Source: Cohnella endophytica
GTDB lineage: Bacteria > Bacillota > Bacilli > Paenibacillales > Paenibacillaceae
DNA: 64,000 nt
Reading direction: 5' to 3'
Assembly (NCBI RefSeq): GCF_003628305.1
Contig: NZ_RBZM01000006.1
Span: 186,001-250,000, forward strand
Part shown: in pieces, positions 1-8,071 of the stretch
How the letters are laid out: each line of letters starts with the position of its first letter
Position numbering within the stretch: position 1 is the stretch's first letter
Notes under the pieces: generated by a model
Told to the model about the DNA's origin: nothing
The model's input: the letters and a program-made list of their open reading frames with translations, nothing else
The model's database searches: none
Made by a program: the position numbers and the translations under genes

Positions 1-62
1 GGGATCGCGAGATCACGCAGCAAGGGGGACTGGAGCATGAGCGCGAACGTGCAATCGGCTAG
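1..62 (+). CDS. C-terminal tail of a sugar ABC importer ATPase (partial)
   Basis: An open frame enters from the window edge and stops at a TAG inside the next gene. The visible residues begin DREITQQ. The REITQ stretch resembles the end of ribose/rhamnose-type double ATPases, where a glutamate-(I/L)-T-Q motif lies near the C-terminus; that comparison is from memory. Overlap with the following permease start by about 26 bp would be typical of translational coupling in such operons. A second frame reaches a TGA at 38-40, so the exact end is uncertain. Only about 19 codons are visible, so confidence is low. Confidence 0.35.
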   Translation, partial: DREITQQGGLEHERERAIG

Positions 63-1074
63 CCCGACAGAAGGAAAAGCAAGCACCGGGCGTACGATAA
101 GCGCCTTAATCGCCAAATTCAGAGAACTCGGATTGCTCGCGTTCATCGTCATACTGGCCGTGGGCGTTCAATTTCGTAACCCGAGTTTCCTTACCTGGGA
201 GAACTTGACCGACATCGCTACGAATACGGCGATTCTAAGCATACTGTCCGTCGGCATGATGCTCGTCATCATTACGAGAGGAATCGACCTGTCCATCGGC
301 GCGACGCTCGCGTTCGCGGGCATGGTCTCAGCGTTGACCGTTAAGCATAACCCTGGCTTGAATCCTGTCGCCGCGTTATTGATCGGCGTCGGTATCGGCA
401 TCGGATGCGGGCTTGTCATCGGCTTCCTCGTCTCTTGGGTGAAGATTCTGCCGATCATCGCGACGCTTGGCATCATGAACGTCTTTCGCGGATTTACGTT
501 CGAAGCAAGCGGCGGCAAATGGGTTAGCGCCCATCAGATGCCGACGAGCTTCAAGTCGATCGCGACCGGTTCTTTTCTAGGCATTAACAATTTGATTCTA
601 ATCGCTATCGTCATCTATATCGTCGCTTATTATTTCGTCAGTCATACCCGGACCGGGCGCCGGATTTACGCGGTCGGCAGCAATCCGGACTCGGCGGAAG
701 TGAGCGGCATTCGCACCGGCCGCATTCTGTTGCTCGTGTACACGATCATGGGCGGCTTAGCCGGATTGGCTGGCGTACTGTGGGTTTCCAAGTTCGCTTC
801 CGCGCAAGGGGATACGGCATCCGGTTACGAGCTCAGCGTTATCGCGGCATGCGTGCTCGGCGGCGTAAGCATCGCGGGCGGCGTAGGCAAAATTTCCGGC
901 ATTCTGCTTGGTTCGATACTGCTCGGCATTCTGAACAACGCTTTGCCGATGATCAACGTGTCCGCGTTCTGGCAAATGTTCATCCAAGGCGCGATCATTC
1001 TCATCGCCGTTCTGGTCAACGCGCTCGTCAAGCGGGGCATCGACCGCAATAACCTGATGAGGAGGAAAATCTAA
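37..1074 (+). CDS. Ribose/rhamnose-type ABC transporter permease (first of two)
   Basis: This is an inner-membrane permease of the RbsC/LsrC (BPD_transp_2) family, 345 residues, close to the usual family length. It has a short charged N-terminus, then about eight to ten hydrophobic segments. The cytoplasmic-loop signature AVGSNPDSAEVSGI around residue 210 is the family hallmark that contacts the ATPase. The start follows an AAGGGGG ribosome site seven bases upstream. It is followed after three bases by a second, different permease and then by a RhaS-like binding protein, so the two permeases probably form a heterodimer, as in RhaP/RhaQ or LsrC/LsrD. Substrate is inferred as rhamnose or another deoxyhexose from the binding protein only. 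Confidence 0.93.
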   Translation: MSANVQSASPTEGKASTGRTISALIAKFRELGLLAFIVILAVGVQFRNPSFLTWENLTDIATNTAILSILSVGMMLVIITRGIDLSIGATLAFAGMVSALTVKHNPGLNPVAALLIGVGIGIGCGLVIGFLVSWVKILPIIATLGIMNVFRGFTFEASGGKWVSAHQMPTSFKSIATGSFLGINNLILIAIVIYIVAYYFVSHTRTGRRIYAVGSNPDSAEVSGIRTGRILLLVYTIMGGLAGLAGVLWVSKFASAQGDTASGYELSVIAACVLGGVSIAGGVGKISGILLGSILLGILNNALPMINVSAFWQMFIQGAIILIAVLVNALVKRGIDRNNLMRRKI

Positions 1075-1077
1075 GCC

Positions 1078-2067
1078 ATGGAACAGAGACTGCTTACGAA
1101 CAAAAAAGAGTTTAAGGCGAAGGGCTTTATCCTCCAGTGGGAATGGCTGCTCGTCGCCCTGATCGTTGCCATGTTCGTGATGAACTCCAACTTGTCCGAG
1201 TATTTCTTCCAATACGATAATCTTCGCGACGCCACGATGGGTTTCCTCGACAAAGCATTCATCGTACTGCCGATGGTATTCATCATCATGATGGGCGACA
1301 TCGATATTTCCGTCGGCTCGATTATCGCACTGTCGTCGGTCGTGATGGGCGACTTGTACGCCCATGGCGTGCCGATGCCCCTGGCGATGATAATCTGTCT
1401 GGCCGTCGGCACGCTGTGCGGTTGGATCAACGGTATGCTCATCGTCAGATACAAGGAGCTTTCGGCGGTTATCGTCACGCTGGCGACGATGACCATCTAC
1501 CGGGGAATCGCCTACATCTTGCTGAAGGATCAGTCGGTCGGTAAATTCCCGAGCTGGTTCAAGTTCCTTGGCTGGGATTACGTCGGCACGCTGCCGTTCA
1601 TCCTGATCGTCTTCGCGGTATTCGCGATCGCTTTCGGTTTGCTGCTTCATAAGACGCCGTTCGGCAGAAGAGTGTACGCGATCGGCAACAATCCGACCGC
1701 GGCCCGTTTCTCAGGCGTACGGGTCGATCGGATCAAGGTCATCGTCTTCACGCTGGCGGGATTGATGTCCGCGGTTACGGCTTTGTTCCTGACATCCCGG
1801 ATGGGCAGCACTCGTCCGAACATCGCAACCGGCTACGAGCTCGAAGTCATCGCGATGGTCGTTCTCGGCGGAGTCAGCACGGCGGGCGGCAAAGGAAGGA
1901 TGATCGGCGCGATTCTCGCGGTGTTCTTGATCGGCTTCCTGCGTTACGGTCTCGGACTCGTGAACGTGTCCGCGCAAATGCTGCTCATTATTCTCGGCGG
2001 GCTGCTGATCGTATCGGTCGCTATCCCGCAACTGAAAAGTCGCTTCGCGATTAAGCGAAAGGCTTAA
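1078..2067 (+). CDS. Ribose/rhamnose-type ABC transporter permease (second of two)
   Basis: This second BPD_transp_2 permease has 329 residues and begins with a longer soluble N-terminus before the first membrane segment (about residues 22-40). The loop motif AIGNNPTAARFSGV near residue 202 is present. It starts three bases after the stop of the first permease, preceded by GAGGA, so both are surely cotranscribed and probably heterodimerise. A weak stem-loop and about 100 bases separate it from the binding-protein gene. AI-2 (Lsr) and rhamnose (Rha) systems share the two-permease layout; the binding protein favours rhamnose. Confidence 0.93.
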   Translation: MEQRLLTNKKEFKAKGFILQWEWLLVALIVAMFVMNSNLSEYFFQYDNLRDATMGFLDKAFIVLPMVFIIMMGDIDISVGSIIALSSVVMGDLYAHGVPMPLAMIICLAVGTLCGWINGMLIVRYKELSAVIVTLATMTIYRGIAYILLKDQSVGKFPSWFKFLGWDYVGTLPFILIVFAVFAIAFGLLLHKTPFGRRVYAIGNNPTAARFSGVRVDRIKVIVFTLAGLMSAVTALFLTSRMGSTRPNIATGYELEVIAMVVLGGVSTAGGKGRMIGAILAVFLIGFLRYGLGLVNVSAQMLLIILGGLLIVSVAIPQLKSRFAIKRKA

Positions 2068-2107
2068 GAAGTAAGGCGAAAGCGTTGCAAGTTAACCGCG
2101 TTACATC

Positions 2108-2127
2108 ACGGTCTATGGACCGTTTTG
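2108..2127 (+). terminator. Weak stem-loop with T run between permease and binding-protein genes
   Basis: ACGGTC and GACCGT form a 6-bp stem with a 4-base loop followed by TTTT. It is too short for strong termination. A partial terminator or mRNA-end stabiliser between importer components is possible; it could also be chance. Confidence 0.3.
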
Positions 2128-2164
2128 TATAAAAGATGAGAGCCAAAAAAGGGAGGAAAAGAAA

Positions 2165-3244
2165 GTGAAAAAGTTTCTCGTAACCTGCCTTACCGTCGTC
2201 ATGCTGATGACGATCGTCGCAGCCTGCGGCAACAATAATAACAACGGCAACAAGGGGTCATCCGCAAGTCCGCAAGCCAGCAATGCCGCTTCTCCGTCCG
2301 GAGATTCCGGCGCGAAGAAGAAATTCGCTATTATTTTCAAAAATACCGGTAACCCGTACGGCGAAAAAGAAATGGAAGGCTACAAGAAAGCGGTTGAAGA
2401 GCTCGGATACGAAGCGATCCTGAAGGCGCCGGATCAACCGACGGCCGAAGCTCAAATCTCGATGATCGAAGAGCTGATCTCCCAGAAAGTCGACGCTCTC
2501 GCGATCGTCGCCAACGATCCGGACGCGCTTCAACCGGCATTGGAGAAAGCCATGAAAGCCGGCATTAAAGTCATTTCCCTGGATTCCGCGGTTAACGCGG
2601 CAAGTCGTCTCGTGCACATTAACCAAGCGGATCCCGAGCGTATCGGCCGAACGTTGATCCAAGGCGTGGTCGAGATGATCGGCGGCTCCGGAGAGATCGC
2701 GATCTTGAGCGCGACTTCCCAAGCGACGAACCAGAACCTATGGATCGAGTGGATGAAAAAAGAACTCGAAGATCCGAAATACGCGAACGTGAAATTGGTT
2801 AAAGTGGCATATGGCGACGATTTGCGCGACAAGAGCGTATCCGAAACCGAAGCGCTATTGAAATCGTACCCGAACCTGAAAGGCATCATCGCTCCGACAA
2901 CGGTCGGTATCGCGGCTGCCGGCAAAGTGTTGACGGATAAAGGCTTGAAAGGCAAAGTTCAGCTTACCGGTCTCGGCTTGCCGAGCGAGATGGCGGAGTA
3001 TATCGAAAGCGGCGTATGCCCTTGGATGTATCTGTGGAATCCGCTTGACGTCGGTTACCTGTCCGGTTATGTGGCGGACGCGCTCGTGAATGGCACGGTT
3101 ACCGGAAAAGTCGGCGATAAAGTGACTGCGGGCACGCTAGGCGAGAAAGAAGTCATCGCGGACGGCGACGGCACCCAAGTTATGCTTGGCGATCCGTTCA
3201 AATTCGATGCTTCCAATATCGCGGAATGGAAAGCGGTTTATTAA
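2165..3244 (+). CDS. rhaS: Rhamnose-type ABC transporter substrate-binding lipoprotein
   Basis: This is a secreted periplasmic-binding-protein-like lipoprotein (Peripla_BP_4 fold), 359 residues. The GTG start sits behind GGGAGGAAAAGAAA. A signal peptide ends at a lipobox (VAAC, Cys about residue 21), followed by a low-complexity Asn/Gly/Ser linker to about residue 50, as usual for Gram-positive lipoproteins. The sugar-binding domain carries SATSQATNQN near residue 180, APTTVGIAAAG near 240 and LWNPLDVGYLSGY near 292. From memory these are characteristic of RhaS of the rhizobial rhamnose importer rather than of RbsB or LsrB. The symbol follows that importer and must not be confused with the E. 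coli rhaS regulator. It closes the operon and is followed by a strong terminator. Confidence 0.88.
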   Translation: MKKFLVTCLTVVMLMTIVAACGNNNNNGNKGSSASPQASNAASPSGDSGAKKKFAIIFKNTGNPYGEKEMEGYKKAVEELGYEAILKAPDQPTAEAQISMIEELISQKVDALAIVANDPDALQPALEKAMKAGIKVISLDSAVNAASRLVHINQADPERIGRTLIQGVVEMIGGSGEIAILSATSQATNQNLWIEWMKKELEDPKYANVKLVKVAYGDDLRDKSVSETEALLKSYPNLKGIIAPTTVGIAAAGKVLTDKGLKGKVQLTGLGLPSEMAEYIESGVCPWMYLWNPLDVGYLSGYVADALVNGTVTGKVGDKVTAGTLGEKEVIADGDGTQVMLGDPFKFDASNIAEWKAVY

Positions 3245-3264
3245 GAAGCGAACTAACGCAACGT

Positions 3265-3312
3265 AAACAAGGCCGTCCCCAAGGTCTATGACCTAGGGGA
3301 CGGCCTTGTTTT
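3265..3312. terminator. Strong bidirectional intrinsic terminator
   Basis: AAACAAGGCCGTCCCC and its exact reverse complement form a 16-bp stem with a 15-base loop. A-rich and T-rich flanks on the two sides allow it to serve both the importer operon on the plus strand and the convergent AraC gene on the minus strand. Confidence 0.9.
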
Positions 3313-3340
3313 GCGTTGGAGGAATGGCGGCTTGAGCGAG

Positions 3341-4270
3341 CTACAGCTGTCCCGCGGGTTCCCTGAGCCGATCTTTGAACTGCTTCGGAGAGCATTCGTT
3401 GTAACGGCGGAACATATCGTAGAAGTGCCCGATGTTGGAGATGCCGACCGCGTCGGCGACGTCCGCGATGCTGACGTCGCTCGTGAGGAGCAGTTGCTCG
3501 GCTTTCTTGATTCGCTTGTAGACGACGAAGTCGGTGAAAGACATGCCTACGGCTTTCTTGAACGTCTTGATGAAATGCGTATAGCTCATATTGACGATGG
3601 CGCTCACTTCGGACACGGAAAGCTTCTCGCTCAGGTTGTCCTCGACGTAGTCTACCGCGGGCTGAAGGCGGCCCAGGAGGCGATTGTCGTTGTAATTGAG
3701 CTGCATCCGATCGTCGTTACGCAGCAACAAGAGCAGAATATTCTTGATTCTGGAGGAGACGGCGAGCTCGTAACCGATCCGGGCGTCGTTCATCTCTTGG
3801 TAGATTTCATTCATGAGAGCAGAGGTTTGACGGCGGGCTTGTTCGTTATTTTCGAAAATATAGTTCAAGGAACTAAGAGGACGGATGACCTCGGAGAAAT
3901 GCTGCATGCTATTTAAAGTGCTGAGGTCCCAATATTTGCGAAGATCGATCTGGAAGACGAGATAGCTCAGATGACCGTCTTTCGTCTGCATCGTCAAGTG
4001 CGGCTCGGACGATCCGAATAACCCGATGCCCCCTTCGCGCAACACGATCCGCTCCTCGCGGCAGAATACCGTAAGCTCGCCTTTGAGAATGTGAAGGAAC
4101 TCGATTTCCGGGTGGTAATGCCATTCGGAATAACGTTTCTGCTGCCAGTCCTGTTCTTTTCTGCGGCGAATATCTTCGGGATCAAGGTTATCGGAATCGA
4201 TCTGCCAGATCCGCATCGCGAGAAAAGGATTCTGGTAGACGACGTGCTCATAGCGCATCTCTGGAAACAT
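3341..4270 (-). CDS. AraC-family transcriptional regulator with cupin sensor domain
   Basis: This is a 309-residue cytosolic one-component regulator. An N-terminal AraC_binding/cupin domain (about residues 10-150; note WHYHPEIEFLHIL) should bind a small ligand. The C-terminal AraC double helix-turn-helix occupies about residues 205-305, with AIVNMSYTHFIKTFKKAVG in the first HTH and VADAVGISNIGHFYDMFRR in the second. The ATG chosen has AGGAG eight bases upstream; an in-frame ATG 19 codons further up lacks such a site. It is divergent from the ThuA/oxidoreductase pair and convergent with the rhamnose importer, so it could control either; divergence favours the ThuA pair. Confidence 0.9.
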   Translation of the reverse strand: MFPEMRYEHVVYQNPFLAMRIWQIDSDNLDPEDIRRRKEQDWQQKRYSEWHYHPEIEFLHILKGELTVFCREERIVLREGGIGLFGSSEPHLTMQTKDGHLSYLVFQIDLRKYWDLSTLNSMQHFSEVIRPLSSLNYIFENNEQARRQTSALMNEIYQEMNDARIGYELAVSSRIKNILLLLLRNDDRMQLNYNDNRLLGRLQPAVDYVEDNLSEKLSVSEVSAIVNMSYTHFIKTFKKAVGMSFTDFVVYKRIKKAEQLLLTSDVSIADVADAVGISNIGHFYDMFRRYNECSPKQFKDRLREPAGQL

Positions 4271-4369
4271 ATTAAAGCTCCTATTCGGTAAGGTGAGCGA
4301 CAGGATCGCGTAACGATATCGTAGCATAAACGTTCATTTCCGAATAGGTCACGACAGAATACCGTAATT

Positions 4370-4416
4370 ATTCGATCGAATTGGTAATCGCCTGGAGAAC
4401 GCGCGTCCACTACAAT
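4370..4416 (+). promoter_or_regulatory. Palindrome and -10-like box in the AraC / ThuA divergent region
   Basis: A perfect 12-bp palindrome, ATTCGATCGAAT (4370-4381), lies between the divergent AraC and ThuA genes. A -10-like TACAAT (4411-4416) sits 33 bases before the ThuA start, without a recognisable -35 at the correct spacing. This suits an activator-dependent promoter, but the operator role is inference. Confidence 0.3.
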
Positions 4417-4449
4417 GAAGGAGGAAAATAACCTAAGGGAGAGTCAACA

Positions 4450-5181
4450 ATGAGCCGATCGATTAACGTAACGATTTGGAACGAACACCGCCACGAGAAA
4501 ACGAACGAGAAAGTCGCTTCCGTCTATCCGCAAGGTATGCATACCGCAATCGCCGAAGGGCTGGACGTTACGGGTAACGTTCGGATAGCGACATTGGACG
4601 ATCCGGAGCACGGTTTATCCGACGAGGTTCTGAACGACACCGACGTTCTCGTCTGGTGGGGACATATGGCGCATGACGAAGTTCAAGATGACATCGTGGA
4701 GCGGGTACGCCAGCGCGTGCTGAAAGGCATGGGGCTGATCGTGCTTCACTCGGGTCATTTTTCGAAAATATTCAAGAAGCTCATGGGAACGTCTTGCGAT
4801 CTGAAATGGCGCGAGGCGGACGAGAAGGAGCGTATCTGGGTAGTGAATCCGGGCCATCCGATCGCGGACGGCATCGGCGAATACATCGAGCTTCCGCAGG
4901 AAGAGATGTACGGAGAGCATTTCGATATTCCGCAACCGGACGAACTCGTCATGGTGAGCTGGTTCGAAGGCGGAGAAGTCTTCCGCAGTGGCTGCTGTTA
5001 TACGCGGGGCATGGGCAAAATCTTCTACTTCCGTCCGGGCCACGAGACGTATCCGACCTATTACAACCCGCAAGTTCGCAAAGTAATCAGCAACGCCGTG
5101 AAATGGGCCGCTCCCGTCGATCGCGAATATCCTCGTTACGGGAACGCGCAGCCGCTCGAGACGATTAAGGGGAACGCATAA
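4450..5181 (+). CDS. ThuA-domain protein
   Basis: The 243-residue protein belongs to the ThuA (trehalose utilisation) family, a class I glutamine amidotransferase-like fold found in carbohydrate catabolism loci. Seen in the sequence are [11 protein letters not shown] at the N-terminus, a [13 protein letters not shown] segment near residue 70, [14 protein letters not shown] near 100 and [17 protein letters not shown] near 190, the last being the conserved C-terminal motif. No membrane segment or signal peptide is present, so it is cytosolic. Ribosome site AAGGGAGAG lies just before the start. Its stop overlaps the start of a Gfo/Idh/MocA oxidoreductase, matching the classic thuA-thuB pairing. 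The reaction is not firmly established for the family; oxidation of a disaccharide to its 3-keto form by the pair is known from rhizobia. Confidence 0.88.
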   Translation: MSRSINVTIWNEHRHEKTNEKVASVYPQGMHTAIAEGLDVTGNVRIATLDDPEHGLSDEVLNDTDVLVWWGHMAHDEVQDDIVERVRQRVLKGMGLIVLHSGHFSKIFKKLMGTSCDLKWREADEKERIWVVNPGHPIADGIGEYIELPQEEMYGEHFDIPQPDELVMVSWFEGGEVFRSGCCYTRGMGKIFYFRPGHETYPTYYNPQVRKVISNAVKWAAPVDREYPRYGNAQPLETIKGNA

Positions 5182-6218
5182 TGACGCTTAAAGTAGGAGT
5201 TATCGGCACGGGCGGAATTTTCAAATTCGCCCATTTGCCCGGTTGGTTGTCGCATAAGGAAGTGGAAATCGTCGCGTTCTGCGACGCATTCAAGGCATCG
5301 GCCGAAGCGGCGGCGAAAGATTTCCCAGACGCAAAGGTGTATGACGACTACCGCGAGCTGATCGCGGACCCGTCGATCGACATCGTCGGCATCAGCACGC
5401 CGAACCTGTACCACTCGGAAATCGCGATCGCGGCGTTGCAAAAGGGCAAGCACGTTTTCTGCGAGAAGCCGGATGCGGTTAATCCGATCGAAGCTCAGAA
5501 AATGGCTGACATTGCGCGCGATTCGGGCAAGCTACTCATGACGATGCGGAACAACCGCTTCTCCGAGGAAGCGAAATTCGCGAAGAAGATCATCGAGAAG
5601 GGCGATCTTGGCGACCTGTACATGGGACGCTGCGGTTGGATCCGTCGTCGGGGCATTCCGGGACGCGGCGGCTGGTTCACGACGAAGGAACTGTCGGGTG
5701 GAGGTCCGCTGATCGACCTTGGCGTACACATGATCGACATGGCCATGTGGCTTAGCGGAAATCCGAAGCCGGTTACGGTGTCGGGCTCGACTTACCGCAA
5801 GTTCGCCGATCGTCCGGACGCTTCCGGCAACATTCCGGCGGGAACGTTCGACGTGGAAGATTTGGCTGCCGGTTTCATTCGTTTCGATAACGGCGCATCG
5901 CTGCAGATCGAGTTCAGTTGGGCATCCAACATCGAGGAAGAGAAAAAGTTCCTGGAGTGGAGAGGAACCGAAGGCGGCTTCAGCCTCGTGAACGACAAGC
6001 TGAGCTTGTTTACGGAGAACGAAGGCGTGTTGATCGACCAGAAGCCGCAATTCAGCGCATCGGCGATTCCGCAGCATACCGCGAACATTCAACACTTCGT
6101 CGAGTGCGTGCTTGGTAACGAGACTCCGACGATCACGCCGGACCAAGGCGTCAATATGATCAAGATTCTAAGCGCGATCTACGAGTCGGCAGAGCTGGGT
6201 CGCGAGATTCGGTTGTAA
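5181..6218 (+). CDS. Gfo/Idh/MocA-family oxidoreductase (ThuB-like)
   Basis: This is an NAD(P)-dependent sugar or inositol dehydrogenase of 345 residues, cytosolic. The Rossmann motif GVIGTGGIFKFAH opens the protein. VFCEKPDAVNP near residue 94 contains the EKP lysine motif of the family, and the C-terminal substrate domain includes GGPLIDLGVHMIDMAMW (about residue 175), with the usual G-x-x-x-D-x-G-x-H-x-x-D pattern. Its ATG overlaps the TAA of the ThuA gene (TAATG), indicating translational coupling. A good terminator follows at once. Substrate is unknown; the ThuA partner suggests a disaccharide or hexose derivative oxidised at C3. Confidence 0.92.
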   Translation: MTLKVGVIGTGGIFKFAHLPGWLSHKEVEIVAFCDAFKASAEAAAKDFPDAKVYDDYRELIADPSIDIVGISTPNLYHSEIAIAALQKGKHVFCEKPDAVNPIEAQKMADIARDSGKLLMTMRNNRFSEEAKFAKKIIEKGDLGDLYMGRCGWIRRRGIPGRGGWFTTKELSGGGPLIDLGVHMIDMAMWLSGNPKPVTVSGSTYRKFADRPDASGNIPAGTFDVEDLAAGFIRFDNGASLQIEFSWASNIEEEKKFLEWRGTEGGFSLVNDKLSLFTENEGVLIDQKPQFSASAIPQHTANIQHFVECVLGNETPTITPDQGVNMIKILSAIYESAELGREIRL

Positions 6219-6236
6219 TAGAGTTAAATATGCAAG

Positions 6237-6276
6237 ACCTGCAAGCAGCGAACCTTCGCGCTTGCGGGTTTTTTTT
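6237..6276 (+). terminator. Intrinsic terminator after the ThuA/oxidoreductase operon
   Basis: ACCTGCAAGC pairs with GCTTGCGGGT (one G-T wobble), the loop contains a further GCG/CGC pair, and eight T follow. Confidence 0.85.
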
Positions 6277-6296
6277 GCTCGTGCCACCTTCTCGGA

Positions 6297-6822
6297 AATA
6301 CTCTCCCAAACCGACTAACTCCCGCCGAAAGTGACTGCCCCGAACCGAGTTACTCGTCCAAACCGACTAATTCCCGCTGAAAGTGGCTCCCCTGAACCGA
6401 GTTACTCTCCCAAACCGACTAATCCCGCCGAAAGTGGCTCCCCTGAACCGAGTTACTCTCCCAAACCGACTAACTCCCTCCGAAAGTGACTCCCCTACAT
6501 GGAGTTGCTCTCCCAAACCGACTAATTCCCGCCGAAAGTGACTCCCCTACACGAAGTTACTCTCCCAAACCGACTAATTCCCGCCGAAAGTGGCTCCCAT
6601 GAACCGAGTTACTCTCCCAAACCGACTAACTCCCGCCGAAAGTGACTCCCCCACACGGAGTTACTCTCCCAAACCGACTAATTCCCGCCGAAAGTGACTT
6701 CCTGCACGGAGTTACTCGTCCAGACCGACTAATTCCCGCCGAAAGTGGCTCCCCCGAACCGAGTTACTCGTCCAAACCGATTAATTCCCGCCGAAAGTGA
6801 CTTCCTGCACGGAATTACTCTC
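6297..6822 (+). repeat. Tandem repeat array 1: ten 51-52 bp units
   Basis: Ten head-to-tail units begin at 6297, 6349, 6401, 6452, 6504, 6556, 6608, 6660, 6711 and 6763, followed by a fragment from 6814. Seven are 52 bp and three are 51 bp. A consensus unit starts GTTACTCTCCCAAACC, continues GACTAATTCCCG and GCCGAAAGTGACTCCCC and ends in a variable CTACACGGA or TGAACCGA segment. There are no unique spacers and no conserved reading frame. The array fills the gap between a terminator and the promoter of the GntR/LacI regulator. The unit resembles those of the other two arrays in the window. Confidence 0.95.
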
Positions 6823-6850
6823 AATTGTCACGAACAGAGGGAAACCGACC

Positions 6851-6903
6851 TGTATCAAAAAAACTGGATTAAATTGACACAGTTGATACAACTATAATAT
6901 ATT
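6851..6903 (+). promoter_or_regulatory. Sigma-A promoter with embedded operator palindrome
   Basis: TTGACA (6874-6879) and TATATT (6898-6903) are separated by 18 bp. Inside the spacer is AGTTG-ATA-CAACT (6881-6893), a perfect 13-bp dyad. In addition TGTATCAA (6851-6858) is repeated inverted as TTGATACA (6883-6890). The size and position suit autorepression by the GntR-type regulator encoded immediately downstream, but this is inference. Confidence 0.6.
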
Positions 6904-6939
6904 CTAGTTATTCAGGTTTCTCGGAAAGAAAGGGATAAT

Positions 6940-8058
6940 ATGTCGAGTTATCCGTATACGAAGATCAAGGACGATATCAAGAAAAGAGTGTTGGAAGGCG
7001 AGTGGGTTGGAGAAGCGAAGCTACCTTCCAGTCGCGATTTTGCTCAAGCCTATCAATCTAGCGTGAACACGGTGGAGAAAGCGATCAAGGAATTGTGCGC
7101 GGAAGGGCTGCTTAAGCGAGACAGCCGAAGGGGGACCTTCATCGAGAATGGAGTCATCTCTCCTTTGTCGCAGAGCGGTTCGGGACTTGTGGCGGCTTCC
7201 GTTATCGGGATAGACAATCCCTTATGGGGGACGGCGCTTAGGGGGATCGAAGACGTGCTGCAGCGGCACGGCTTTCACTTGATCAGCTATAGCGACGATA
7301 GAAGTCTGGATAAGCTGGAGACGTTGGTTAAAGGAGCGGTCGCCAAGAGGGTGGACGGCGTTATCCTGAGCCCGATTCTGGACAAGAAGGATCCGCAAAG
7401 GAACGAACGATTATACGAGCTGTTGAAGAACAGCGGAATTAAGGTCGTATTCCTCGATCGATATCTGAACGGTAGCGATATTCCCTTCGTAGCCAGCGAT
7501 AATGGCTCGGGGGCTTACCGATTGACCAAGAAGCTGATCGAGCGGGGACATCGGCGGGTACTGTTCATTCGCAACTCGAATTTGAGCACCATGAACGAGC
7601 GGTTACTCGGGGCGAAGCAAGCTTATCTCGATTCGGGTATCGAGCTCGCTCCCGAACTGGATGTGCTCATTCCGACGGAGCACGAGAACTTCGAGGAAGA
7701 ATTCGACGATTTCGTCTCCCGCGTTGCCGAGAAAATAAAAGAGCATCCGTGCACGGCAATCTTCGCCGCGAACGACCAGATCGCCGAAGCGGCCCTCGTC
7801 GCGCTCGACCGGCTTGGCCTCGGCGTTCCGCAAGACGTTTCCTTGGTTACTTACGACCCTTTGAATTTGAACCGCAAACTCAAGCTCGACATTACCGGAG
7901 TCGATCAGCCTTTCTACGAGATGGGCAGGAAAGCGGCCATTCAGCTGATGAATCTCGTGGAAAACAAAGATCGCTTATCGGTATGGGGCCAATTATGCAA
8001 GGCGGAAATCCACGAGGGCAGCTCCATTGCCGAGGTAAAGCATATCATTACGATCTAG
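6940..8058 (+). CDS. GntR/LacI hybrid (AraR-type) transcriptional repressor
   Basis: The 372-residue regulator joins an N-terminal GntR winged helix (about residues 1-70; LPSSRDFAQAYQSSVNTVEK, then RDSRRGTF in the wing) to a LacI/Peripla_BP_3 sugar-sensing domain (about residues 85-365; VKRVDGVILSPI-like block near 145, AANDQIAEAALVALDRLG near 270 and a C-terminal hinge segment). This combination is the one in Bacillus AraR, which releases DNA on binding arabinose. The effector here is unknown. A ribosome site, AAAGAAAGG, precedes the ATG. It is followed after 13 bases by a membrane AraC sensor, so both are probably one transcript. A dyad inside its own promoter suggests autoregulation. Confidence 0.9.
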   Translation: MSSYPYTKIKDDIKKRVLEGEWVGEAKLPSSRDFAQAYQSSVNTVEKAIKELCAEGLLKRDSRRGTFIENGVISPLSQSGSGLVAASVIGIDNPLWGTALRGIEDVLQRHGFHLISYSDDRSLDKLETLVKGAVAKRVDGVILSPILDKKDPQRNERLYELLKNSGIKVVFLDRYLNGSDIPFVASDNGSGAYRLTKKLIERGHRRVLFIRNSNLSTMNERLLGAKQAYLDSGIELAPELDVLIPTEHENFEEEFDDFVSRVAEKIKEHPCTAIFAANDQIAEAALVALDRLGLGVPQDVSLVTYDPLNLNRKLKLDITGVDQPFYEMGRKAAIQLMNLVENKDRLSVWGQLCKAEIHEGSSIAEVKHIITI

Positions 8059-8071
8059 GGTGGGATAACCG

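Noticed and set aside
3311-3916. Plus-strand frame of about 200 residues opposite the AraC gene
   Set aside because: It is antisense to a clear AraC regulator, has unnatural composition and no ribosome site. Many such antisense frames occur in this GC-rich codon usage, for example 757-1650, 13105-13839 and 35808-37034.
4348-4416. ThuA promoter as a fourth member of the shared regulon
   Set aside because: GTCAC at 4348 is 63 rather than 58 bases from TACAAT, and there is no second half-site 21 bp downstream.
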